DNA from: an uncultured Moraxella sp.
GTDB lineage: Bacteria > Pseudomonadota > Gammaproteobacteria > Pseudomonadales > Moraxellaceae
Length of the DNA stretch: 5,486 nt
Direction of reading: 5' to 3'
Assembly (NCBI GenBank): GCA_916720335.1
Contig: CAKAQU010000108.1
Coordinates: 1 to 5,486, forward strand
The position numbers were made by a program, and so were the translations under genes. Shown here in pieces: positions 1 through 4,813 of this stretch (within the stretch, counting starts at the first letter, position 1; every line of letters begins with the position of its first letter). The notes under the pieces are model-generated. The model was not told where the DNA came from, searched no databases, and was given only the letters and a program-made list of their open reading frames with translations.

Positions 1-14
1 ACCGATTGTATTCA

Positions 15-43
15 TTGACTTTATTATTAGTTTATTATTAAAT
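15..43 (+). promoter_or_regulatory. Possible sigma70 promoter upstream of exbB
   Basis: TTGACT (15-20) is a good -35 match. It is followed after 17 bases by TTAAAT (38-43), a 4/6 match to TATAAT. TATTAA (36-41) is an alternative -10 with a short 15-base spacer. Any start would lie near position 50, giving a leader of about 35 bases before exbB. The region is extremely AT-rich, so chance matches are easy. The upstream gene lies outside the window, so exbB could instead be read from further upstream. Confidence 0.3.
20..40 (+). repeat. 11-bp-period direct repeat upstream of exbB
   Basis: The 10-mer TTTATTATTA occurs at 20-29 and again at 31-40, separated by one G. The period of 11 bases is about one helical turn. 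It lies between the candidate -35 and -10 of exbB. It could be a protein-binding site on one DNA face or a simple AT-rich slippage repeat. Confidence 0.5.
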
Positions 44-85
44 TTACATTAAAATTATCGTATTGATAGTTGGTAAGGAATTTTT

Positions 86-640
86 ATGAATTTTGCAGAA
101 TATTTTAAGCATATTGATGCAGTTAGCATCACCTTATTTTGTATTTTAATTGCATTATCATTAGTTTCGTGGGTTGTGGCAATCGTCAGACTGATGAAAT
201 CATTGCAAATGACAAAAAATATCCATGCTGATTTGACTCAAAAAATTGGCAGCGCTAAAGCCAGTTACGCTATGTTGGCATTTAGTGAGCGTAAAACAGT
301 AGTAGAGCAGCTTCTTTTAAAACACATTGCTAATTACCGTTTTGATTTGGAAAAGGGCGCACCTGTTTTGGGAACAACAGCGGCAATCGCTCCATTTATT
401 GGGCTTTTTGGCACAGTTTGGGGAATTTTTCATGCTCTGCATTCCATCGGTCAAAGCGGACAGGCGGGGTTGGCACAAGTGGCAGGTCCAGTTGGTGAAG
501 CCTTGATTATGACAGGGCTTGGTTTGGCAGTAGCCATTCCTGCAGTGGTATTTTTTAATATCATTAATCGCATCAATAAGCGAGCTATTTATCTGGCAAA
601 TGATGCCGCTCATCAAATTTTGGCTGATATTGCGCGCTAA
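86..640 (+). CDS. exbB: ExbB, TonB-system proton channel subunit (MotA/TolQ/ExbB family)
   Basis: This inner-membrane protein forms the pentameric proton channel that, with ExbD, couples proton-motive force to TonB for uptake of iron complexes through outer-membrane receptors. Three membrane segments are visible at about residues 12-34, 95-118 and 136-160. The family signature is present: AP at 102-103, GLFGTVWGI at 106-114 and EALIMTGLGLAVAIPA at 138-153. E138, T110 and T143 correspond to the channel residues E176, T148 and T181 of E. coli ExbB. At 184 residues it is shorter than E. coli ExbB (about 244), mainly at the N-terminus and cytoplasmic loop, as in other short ExbB proteins. AAGG at 75-78 is a well-placed ribosome site for this ATG. 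exbD follows after 10 bases, which argues for ExbB over TolQ, but the missing upstream neighbour (tonB or tolR context) leaves some doubt. Confidence 0.9.
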   Translation: MNFAEYFKHIDAVSITLFCILIALSLVSWVVAIVRLMKSLQMTKNIHADLTQKIGSAKASYAMLAFSERKTVVEQLLLKHIANYRFDLEKGAPVLGTTAAIAPFIGLFGTVWGIFHALHSIGQSGQAGLAQVAGPVGEALIMTGLGLAVAIPAVVFFNIINRINKRAIYLANDAAHQILADIAR

Positions 641-650
641 GGGGTAAGTA

Positions 651-1052
651 ATGGCTTTTGAATTAGGTGATAATGACGATGGCGGCATGAATGATGTCAA
701 TCTAATTCCATTGATTGATATTATGCTGGTTTTGATGATTATTTTTTTGGTAACGGCAACGGTGCTTAATCCAACCGTACCACTGGATTTGCCAAAAACA
801 TCCGCCAGTGTTAATGAAATGCCACCTGAAGTGGTTCAGGTTAGTATTGATGCAGAAGGTAAGATTTATTGGGATAAAACCGAACTAACGCTGGATGATT
901 TATCCAAACGCTTTGCCCAGCAAGTTGCCGATGGTAAAGACCCCCAAGTCCATTTGCGTGCTGACAAAGAAGGTAGATACGATACAGTTGCCCAAGTTTT
1001 AGCAACAGCTAGTAGTGCCGGACTTACCAAAATTGCATTTGTAAATGATTAA
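651..1052 (+). CDS. exbD: ExbD, TonB-system proton channel subunit (ExbD/TolR family)
   Basis: This is the partner of ExbB in the proton channel that energises TonB. It has one N-terminal membrane helix inside the channel and a periplasmic domain. Residues 1-15 are acidic and cytoplasmic. The helix at about 17-38 opens with NLIPLIDIMLVL and carries D23, equivalent to the essential proton-carrying D25 of E. coli ExbD. Residues 45-133 form the periplasmic ExbD/TolR fold, with VHLRADKEGRYDTVAQVL near 104-117 as the usual conserved stretch. The length of 133 residues is normal. The gap to exbB is only 10 bases and contains a good ribosome site (TAAGGGG, 638-644), so the two are co-translated from one mRNA. 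A strong terminator follows, so exbD is the last gene of this operon. TolR is the alternative, but the family pairing and the absence of tolA, tolB or pal downstream favour ExbD. Confidence 0.92.
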   Translation: MAFELGDNDDGGMNDVNLIPLIDIMLVLMIIFLVTATVLNPTVPLDLPKTSASVNEMPPEVVQVSIDAEGKIYWDKTELTLDDLSKRFAQQVADGKDPQVHLRADKEGRYDTVAQVLATASSAGLTKIAFVND

Positions 1053-1067
1053 ATATCAGGAAATTAA

Positions 1068-1097
1068 AAAAGCGGTTCTAGCCGCTTTTATTTTTTT
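1068..1097 (+). terminator. Rho-independent terminator after exbD
   Basis: A perfect 8-bp stem, AAAAGCGG (1068-1075) with CCGCTTTT (1082-1089), encloses a 6-base loop and is followed by a run of seven T (1091-1097). It begins 16 bases after the exbD stop and closes the exbBD operon. The A-run on the left side could let it also act on the opposite strand. Confidence 0.92.
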
Positions 1098-1116
1098 ATA
1101 AGGCAACAATTATAAT

Positions 1117-1145
1117 TTGATATTTGTCTTTTAATGTTTTATCAT
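1117..1145 (+). promoter_or_regulatory. sigma70 promoter of trmO
   Basis: TTGATA (1117-1122, 5/6 match to TTGACA) and TATCAT (1140-1145, 5/6 match to TATAAT) are separated by exactly 17 bases. Transcription would start near 1152, leaving a leader of only about 15 bases before the trmO ATG. A second TATAAT lies at 1111-1116 but lacks a usable -35. Placement just after the exbD terminator fits an independent transcription unit. Confidence 0.65.
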
Positions 1146-1166
1146 CACAAAAATCCATAAAATCCA

Positions 1167-1913
1167 ATGCAGCATTTAAATTTTTCACAATCTTCTTATC
1201 ATCATTTACCAATCATTGGCTATCATCATTCGCCGATGATGGATAAATTTGGAATTCCTCGTCAGCCAAATTTAGTTGCCCTCAAAAGCCATATTGAATT
1301 TGTTACTCCCTTTGACAATCCAGATGCTTTTTTAGGAATTGAGCAATACAGTCATTTGTGGGTATTGTGGCAGTTTCATCAAAATAAGTCGCAACCAACA
1401 TTTCATCCTAAGGTACGTCCACCGCGTCTTGGCGGTAATGAAAAAATGGGCGTATTTGCAACTCGAAGTATGTACAGACCTTCAAATATTGGGTTATCAG
1501 TTGTTCAGCTGGATAAGTTGGAAATCAACCATCATAAAGCGGTTTTACATATCATTGGTGCTGATATGGTGGATAAAACACCCATTTTGGATATTAAACC
1601 TTATATTGCATTTGCTGACAATATTGCAAATGCCAATAGTGGATATATGCAAATCCCATCAATTAAGATCGTAACATTCCATCCAAAATTTAATCAAAAA
1701 ATTCAAGATTTGATATTAAATCATCAAATAACTTATGATGATGTAAACATCATTGAACAATTGGTTGCTCAAGACCCGCGTCCTGCTTACCGTCAACATG
1801 AAGTGGATAATTGTTATTTTATGCGTTATAAAAATTTAGATATTGGATTTTTTATGAATCAACATCATGAAATGGTGATGGATGATATTAAGATGATTGA
1901 TTTAAGTAAATAA
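1167..1913 (+). CDS. trmO: tRNA-Thr(GGU) m6t6A37 methyltransferase TrmO (TsaA/YaeB family)
   Basis: TrmO uses S-adenosylmethionine to N6-methylate t6A37 next to the anticodon of tRNA-Thr(GGU), a modification that fine-tunes decoding. The family is a single beta-barrel methyltransferase domain with a C-terminal extension. Visible motifs are PRQP (31-34), HLW (63-65), RPPRLGGN (84-91), MGVFATRS (94-101), DKTPILDIKPY (136-146) and, in the C-terminal part, AQDPRPAYR (201-209). All correspond to blocks I recall from E. coli YaeB. The usual RPNPIG block is RPSNIG here (104-109). The length of 248 residues is close to E. coli's 235. An in-frame TAA at 1158-1160 makes ATG 1167 the first possible start, and the conserved core begins near residue 16, so no later start fits. 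There is no clear ribosome site and the predicted leader is very short. The gene stands alone between its own promoter and the rpe promoter region. Confidence 0.93.
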   Translation: MQHLNFSQSSYHHLPIIGYHHSPMMDKFGIPRQPNLVALKSHIEFVTPFDNPDAFLGIEQYSHLWVLWQFHQNKSQPTFHPKVRPPRLGGNEKMGVFATRSMYRPSNIGLSVVQLDKLEINHHKAVLHIIGADMVDKTPILDIKPYIAFADNIANANSGYMQIPSIKIVTFHPKFNQKIQDLILNHQITYDDVNIIEQLVAQDPRPAYRQHEVDNCYFMRYKNLDIGFFMNQHHEMVMDDIKMIDLSK

Positions 1914-1959
1914 GCAACAATTGGATATATTTTAAATTTAAAAATAACAAAGACATATC

Positions 1960-1968
1960 TGTTATAAT
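1960..1968 (+). promoter_or_regulatory. Extended -10 promoter element, distal to rpe
   Basis: TGTTATAAT is a perfect TGn-TATAAT extended -10. No good -35 is seen 17 bases upstream, where the sequence is A-rich, but extended -10 promoters can do without one. The start would be near 1975, giving a leader of about 88 bases that contains both inverted repeats described below. Confidence 0.5.
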
Positions 1969-1999
1969 GTTTACAAGCGTTTTTTTAAATCGTCTTTCT

Positions 2000-2013
2000 A
2001 TAATAGCTATTAT
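2000..2013. repeat. 14-bp perfect palindrome upstream of rpe
   Basis: ATAATAGCTATTAT reads the same on both strands. It overlaps a TATAAT hexamer at 1999-2004 and sits between the two extended -10 elements. This is where a dimeric regulator could act. The sequence is AT-rich, so chance is not excluded. Confidence 0.55.
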
Positions 2014-2023
2014 GAATAAATTT

Positions 2024-2032
2024 TGCTATGAT
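2024..2032 (+). promoter_or_regulatory. Extended -10 promoter element, proximal to rpe
   Basis: TGCTATGAT has the TGn extension and a 5/6 -10 hexamer. No convincing -35 is present. The start would be near 2039, about 24 bases before the rpe ATG. Its left part is also the left arm of the inverted repeat at 2025-2051. Confidence 0.4.
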
Positions 2033-2051
2033 ATATTCTTTTACTCATAGC
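2025..2051. repeat. 7-bp inverted repeat in the rpe leader
   Basis: GCTATGA (2025-2031) is the exact reverse complement of TCATAGC (2045-2051), with a 13-base AT-rich spacer. The right arm ends 11 bases before the rpe ATG, where a ribosome site would normally be, and no AGG-type site is seen there. In RNA from the distal promoter this could form a hairpin over the ribosome-binding region. As DNA it could be an operator. Confidence 0.5.
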
Positions 2052-2062
2052 TAATCTTGACA

Positions 2063-2743
2063 ATGAAATCACAAAAATATTTAATTGCCCCTTCCATTTT
2101 GTCAGCAAATTTCGCCCATTTAGGAGATGATGTTAAAGCCGTCCTTCAAGCTGGTGCTGATGTTATACATTTTGACGTGATGGACAATCATTATGTGCCA
2201 AACTTGAGTTTTGGTGCGATGGTGTGTAAGGCGTTAAAAGATGATGGAGTTACTGCTCCTATTGATGTGCATCTGATGGTATCGCCTGTTGATGGTATGA
2301 TTGAGCAGTTTTTGGCATCAGGTGCTGATATCATCACGTTTCATCCTGAAGCAACGCAACACATTGACCGCAGCTTGCAGTTGATTAAAGATGGTGGAGC
2401 AAAATGTGGGTTGGTATTTAATCCAGCAACGCCACTGCACTACTTGGATTATACCATTGATAAAATTGACCAGATTCTTTTAATGAGTGTCAATCCAGGG
2501 TTTGGCGGTCAAAAGTTTATTGAAGCTACTTTGGATAAAATTGCTGCTGTTCGTAAACGTATTGACGATAGCGGTCGCGATATTTATCTAGAAGTAGATG
2601 GTGGGGTTAATGTTGATAACATTAAACGCATTGCTAAGGCGGGTGCAGATATGTTTGTGGCTGGCTCAGCAATTTTTAATCAGCCTAATTATAATGTGGT
2701 CATTGATAAAATGCGCGCTGAATTAGCGAGTTTGTCAAACTAA
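2063..2743 (+). CDS. rpe: Ribulose-phosphate 3-epimerase
   Basis: This cytosolic enzyme interconverts D-ribulose 5-phosphate and D-xylulose 5-phosphate in the non-oxidative pentose phosphate pathway. It is a single (beta/alpha)8 barrel. The N-terminus IAPSILSANF (8-17) is the family signature. Metal and catalytic residues are H36 and D38 (HFDVMD), H70 (DVHLM) and D179 (LEVDGGVN); D38 and D179 are the acid/base pair. The phosphate-binding loops SVNPGFGGQKF (142-152) and AGSAIF (200-205) are intact. The length of 226 residues is normal. The frame also opens at a TTG at 2057, but ATG 2063 gives the N-terminus expected from E. coli Rpe, so I choose it. Neither start has a clear ribosome site. In many Proteobacteria rpe is followed by gph (phosphoglycolate phosphatase) or trp genes, but not here. 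The leader has two candidate promoters and two inverted repeats. Confidence 0.96.
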   Translation: MKSQKYLIAPSILSANFAHLGDDVKAVLQAGADVIHFDVMDNHYVPNLSFGAMVCKALKDDGVTAPIDVHLMVSPVDGMIEQFLASGADIITFHPEATQHIDRSLQLIKDGGAKCGLVFNPATPLHYLDYTIDKIDQILLMSVNPGFGGQKFIEATLDKIAAVRKRIDDSGRDIYLEVDGGVNVDNIKRIAKAGADMFVAGSAIFNQPNYNVVIDKMRAELASLSN

Positions 2744-2758
2744 TAATTTTTGGATTCA

Positions 2759-2788
2759 TTGATTAATAGAAGACCATTTTACTATAAA
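2759..2788 (+). promoter_or_regulatory. Candidate sigma70 promoter for the first small membrane protein
   Basis: TTGATT (2759-2764) and TATAAA (2783-2788) are separated by 18 bases. The predicted start is near 2795, only about 12 bases before the ATG at 2807. That very short leader agrees with the absence of a ribosome site in front of that gene. Confidence 0.45.
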
Positions 2789-2806
2789 TTTGCAGTTGAT
2801 TGACTT

Positions 2807-3148
2807 ATGACGCAAAACATTCATTCCTCAAACTCACTAGAAACTGCTGAGATAAAACCTAAACCTATTTCGTTGTGGGTAACGTTTGGGTTTTTTGCCT
2901 TTGCCTTATTTTTGGGGTCTTTGGGTTATTTTTTTCGCTGGCTTGCTGGTGATACATGGGCGCAAATTTTGCCACACGCTGCCGCTGTTTTATCGTTCTT
3001 TTTGATTGGAGTACCAGTTTTGACGTGTATAACGGCTTGGCTTATGAATAAATATTCCAAAACAAACATTCATATGCAAAATGCTTGCACATTAGGATTG
3101 TTGTTATCTTGTGTGATGATTTTGACCATCATGGGGCAATACAGTTAA
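2807..3148 (+). CDS. Small three-span membrane protein of unknown function (copy A)
   Basis: I do not recognise this 113-residue protein. Residues 1-20 are polar and probably cytoplasmic. Three hydrophobic segments follow at about 21-47, 55-79 and 92-110, joined by short loops (RWLAGD at 44-49 and MNKYSKTN at 80-87). Nearly all residues after 20 lie in or next to membrane. An in-frame TGA at 2801-2803 and the lack of any other early start codon fix ATG 2807. No ribosome site is visible. The next gene codes a protein with the same topology and several matching residues in the same order (LG..GY, GD, H, P.LT, KY, LG), so the two are probably paralogues. It sits 63 bases after rpe with its own possible promoter. 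A transporter-accessory or envelope role is possible, but nothing in the sequence decides it. Confidence 0.8.
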   Translation: MTQNIHSSNSLETAEIKPKPISLWVTFGFFAFALFLGSLGYFFRWLAGDTWAQILPHAAAVLSFFLIGVPVLTCITAWLMNKYSKTNIHMQNACTLGLLLSCVMILTIMGQYS

Positions 3149-3165
3149 AAAATCATTAAAGAATT

Positions 3166-3171
3166 TATAAT
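3166..3171 (+). promoter_or_regulatory. Lone -10 hexamer before the second small membrane protein
   Basis: TATAAT is a perfect -10 hexamer, 41 bases before the ATG at 3213. The expected -35 position (around 3143) reads AGTTAA, a poor match. It may be a weak or activator-dependent promoter, or chance in AT-rich DNA. Confidence 0.3.
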
Positions 3172-3212
3172 GTTTAAACAAGACCTCAATCACGCTATTA
3201 AGTAAAAATATC

Positions 3213-3527
3213 ATGAAAATCAGTAATATAATTCCAGATAGTTGGGTGCCAAAAGACCTGCCCAAATCGCTTGCTTTTACTTTGATTGTAGTCGTTATGT
3301 TGCTTGGTTTGTCAGGATATCGTTATGGTGGCGGTGACTATTTGCAAAGTTTTTATCATGTGGCAGAAAACTGGGTGCTGTATTTGATACTGTTTCCAGC
3401 ACTGACTGCACTGGTTAGCATGCCCATTAAATATCGCGATGATGGTTTTGATGTAAAAATGGCTTATTATTTAGGTATGTTTGTGGGGCTTTTATTTATG
3501 CTTGCCAAACTTCGCTATTGGCGCTGA
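3213..3527 (+). CDS. Small three-span membrane protein of unknown function (copy B)
   Basis: This 104-residue protein is also unrecognised. A short amphipathic N-terminus (residues 1-17) precedes three hydrophobic segments at about 18-36, 53-71 and 84-99. The loops are GYRYGGGD (35-42) and PIKYRDDGFDVK (71-82), and the C-terminus is basic (KLRYWR). The second and third spans align with copy A upstream: H49, P62, L64-T65, K73-Y74, A84 and L87-G88 match H57, P70, L72-T73, K82-Y83, A93 and L96-G97 of copy A with only single-residue gaps. The loop between the last two spans is more acidic than in copy A. ATG 3213 is the only reasonable start after the in-frame TAA at 3168-3170, and the ribosome site is weak. 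The 64-base gap from copy A would allow co-transcription. Function is unknown. Confidence 0.8.
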   Translation: MKISNIIPDSWVPKDLPKSLAFTLIVVVMLLGLSGYRYGGGDYLQSFYHVAENWVLYLILFPALTALVSMPIKYRDDGFDVKMAYYLGMFVGLLFMLAKLRYWR

Positions 3528-3555
3528 TTGAAAATTAAGGAAAAATCCTTATTAT
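3528..3555 (+). promoter_or_regulatory. sigma70 promoter of the HTH regulator gene
   Basis: TTGAAA (3528-3533, 5/6) and TATTAT (3550-3555, 5/6) are separated by 16 bases. The start would be near 3562, about 31 bases before the ATG at 3593. The spacer contains the TAAGGA/TCCTTA hairpin, so a protein bound there would block the promoter. Confidence 0.5.
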
Positions 3556-3588
3556 TATAAATTCCATTGTATATCAAATCATAGGATT
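3536..3588. promoter_or_regulatory. Operator-like inverted repeats before the HTH regulator gene
   Basis: TAAGGA (3536-3541) and TCCTTA (3546-3551) form a 6-bp inverted repeat with a 4-base AAAA spacer. AATCCTTAT (3544-3552) is also mirrored, with one bulged base, by ATAGGATT (3581-3588). The right-hand copy overlaps the ribosome site of the regulator gene. Such repeats around a promoter fit autoregulation by the encoded DNA-binding protein. Without a T-run directly after the first hairpin, it is a poor terminator. Confidence 0.35.
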
Positions 3589-3592
3589 ATTT

Positions 3593-4114
3593 ATGCCAAA
3601 CCAATTACATGATACCATGAAGCGAGTTTATGAAGCGCTTGATATTTCTGAGCAAAAACTAGCAGAATCTTTGGGTTTAAAATTATCTACAATTATTAAT
3701 TGGCAAAAAAATGGTATTTCCAAAATTGGCATTAACAAACTAAACCAGACATTTGGACTAGATACGCAGTGGATTTTAACAGGTCAAGGCGAGCCTTTTA
3801 TTAAAAAATTAACCAAAAAATCAAAACTTAAGTCAGCCAGCGCACCTGGCAAGAAACCAAAACTAACCGCAAAAGAGGCTTATCTAGAATTTTTGCAACG
3901 CGATGACGGTATGCTTGTACTGCAAGAAGTTGGCGACAAAGAACCTTTGGTAACCATTTGTTTTGCTGATAAAATTAAAGAAATGCTTGGACAAGAAAAT
4001 CTTCAAATGATAGGGCAACATATGATTCAGGCGGCAATTGCGACATTTATGCAAAAACAAATGAATCAATATCATGCTCATGTGTTTGATGAAAAACCAA
4101 AGCGATTTAGTTGA
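3593..4114 (+). CDS. CI-repressor-type helix-turn-helix protein without a peptidase domain
   Basis: Residues 1-70 look like the N-terminal DNA-binding domain of phage CI-like repressors (Bac_CI_repr type). Helix pair QKLAESLGLKLSTIINWQK (21-39) is the helix-turn-helix, and FGLDTQWILTGQGEPF (54-69) matches the family's closing 'LD-WLLTG-GEPF' motif. A lysine-rich linker follows (71-91), then an unrecognised C-terminal part (92-173) with AKEAYLEFLQRDD and a helical, methionine- and glutamine-rich tail. That tail may mediate oligomerisation. There is no S24 (LexA/CI) peptidase domain, so SOS-type self-cleavage is not expected. ATG 3593 has a good ribosome site (AGGA, 3583-3586). The setting between housekeeping genes, with no phage genes nearby, suggests a resident chromosomal regulator. 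Its targets are unknown, and the upstream repeats suggest autoregulation. Confidence is high that it is a DNA-binding protein and low on its exact role. Confidence 0.82.
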   Translation: MPNQLHDTMKRVYEALDISEQKLAESLGLKLSTIINWQKNGISKIGINKLNQTFGLDTQWILTGQGEPFIKKLTKKSKLKSASAPGKKPKLTAKEAYLEFLQRDDGMLVLQEVGDKEPLVTICFADKIKEMLGQENLQMIGQHMIQAAIATFMQKQMNQYHAHVFDEKPKRFS

Positions 4115-4115
4115 A

Positions 4116-4141
4116 TTTGGCCAATTTAATAGTTTGCCAAT
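4116..4141 (+). repeat. Imperfect direct repeat between the HTH gene and orn
   Basis: TTTGGCCAAT (4116-4125) recurs as TTTGCCAAT (4133-4141), one base shorter, with starts 17 bases apart. The first copy contains the 8-bp palindrome TTGGCCAA (4117-4124). These are the only GC-bearing motifs in the 60-base gap and could be a binding site upstream of orn. No consensus promoter can be built around them. Confidence 0.4.
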
Positions 4142-4174
4142 ATATAAAATTTAATAAAGAAAATTAGGTTTGAT

Positions 4175-4765
4175 ATGAACACCCCAAAAGTCCAAATCAC
4201 CCATCCAAAATCCACCGTCAAAGCAAAAAAAGCACTCATCTGGATAGACTTGGAAATGACAGGTCTAGATACAGTCCGTGATGAAATTATTGAAATTGCA
4301 ACCATTGTTACGGATGATGATTTAAATATTTTAGCAGAAGGACCTGTATTGGCAATCAAAGTGGCTGATACTGTGCTAAACAACATGGATGATTGGAATA
4401 AAAATCAGCATGGTCAATCAGGATTGATTGATAGAGTGCGCCGTAGCACTGTTACATTAGCGGATGCCCAAACAGCAACGTTAGAATTTTTGGCAAAATG
4501 GGTGGATAAAGGCGTATCGCCAATGTGCGGTAACTCAATTTGTCAAGATAGACGTTTTTTAGCGCGACAAATGCCTGATTTAGAAGCCTATTTTCATTAT
4601 CGCAATTTGGATGTGTCAAGTGTAAAAGAATTATGTTATCGCTGGCGACCTGATGTGGCAAATAGTTATCAAAAAGGCGGTACCCATTTAGCTTTGGATG
4701 ATGTTCGTGATTCCATTCGCGAACTGCGTCATTATCGCGAGCATTTTTTCAAATTATTAGATTGA
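4175..4765 (+). CDS. orn: Oligoribonuclease
   Basis: Orn is a cytosolic 3'-5' exoribonuclease that finishes RNA decay by hydrolysing very short oligoribonucleotides, including pGpG from cyclic-di-GMP turnover, to mononucleotides. It belongs to the DEDDh exonuclease superfamily. All five catalytic residues are visible: D25 and E27 in IWIDLEMTGLD (22-32), D125 in CGNSICQDRRFL (118-129), and H171 and D176 in GTHLALDD (169-176). The conserved MDDWN (71-75) and LEAYFHYR (136-143) blocks are also present. At 196 residues it has about 13 more N-terminal residues than E. coli Orn, and this extension is lysine-rich. No alternative start exists between ATG 4175 and the conserved core, so the extension appears real. 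TAGGT at 4165-4169 is an acceptable ribosome site. Neighbours give no operon hint, unlike the rsgA-orn pairing in E. coli. Confidence 0.96.
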   Translation: MNTPKVQITHPKSTVKAKKALIWIDLEMTGLDTVRDEIIEIATIVTDDDLNILAEGPVLAIKVADTVLNNMDDWNKNQHGQSGLIDRVRRSTVTLADAQTATLEFLAKWVDKGVSPMCGNSICQDRRFLARQMPDLEAYFHYRNLDVSSVKELCYRWRPDVANSYQKGGTHLALDDVRDSIRELRHYREHFFKLLD

Positions 4766-4813
4766 TTGTAAGTTTAAAATTAATAGTTACATGCATTTTT
4801 GCTAAAAATAACC

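Noticed and set aside
53..68. ATTATC plus TTGAT as a possible classical Fur box
   Set aside because: Only one good hexamer is present and the 7-1-7 palindrome cannot be built, so it is too weak to call.
317..700. 127-codon minus-strand frame across exbB and exbD
   Set aside because: It is opposite two well-supported genes, lacks any recognisable domain and has no promoter or ribosome site.
1068..1077. AAGCGGT resembling a Haemophilus DNA uptake core
   Set aside because: It lacks the full AAGTGCGGT core and is explained as the left arm of the exbD terminator.
1197..1230. TATCATCATT repeated 24 bases apart at the start of trmO
   Set aside because: It is explained by two Tyr-His-His codon triplets in the protein.
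1339..1674. 111-codon plus-strand frame inside trmO
   Set aside because: It is an out-of-frame shadow of the conserved TrmO core, with a composition unlike a real protein.
1103..1922. 9-bp repeat GCAACAATT on both sides of trmO (1103-1111 and 1914-1922)
   Set aside because: It is short, has no inverted termini or mobile gene between the copies, and trmO is a conserved core gene. Chance is likely.
1930..1986. TTTTAAATTTAAAA palindrome (1930-1943) and T-run (1980-1986) as a trmO terminator
   Set aside because: The palindrome is all A/T, the T-run is far from it, and no GC-containing stem precedes the T-run.
2057..2062. Longer rpe reading frame starting at TTG 2057
   Set aside because: It adds only two residues, has no ribosome site, and the ATG at 2063 gives the N-terminus expected for the family.
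4126..4661. Minus-strand frames opposite orn
   Set aside because: They are shadows of orn, whose catalytic motifs are all intact on the plus strand.
4795..4809. ATTTTT-GCT-AAAAAT hairpin before the last gene
   Set aside because: It is an all A/T stem with a 3-base loop and no T-run after it. It is too unstable to call a terminator or attenuator.
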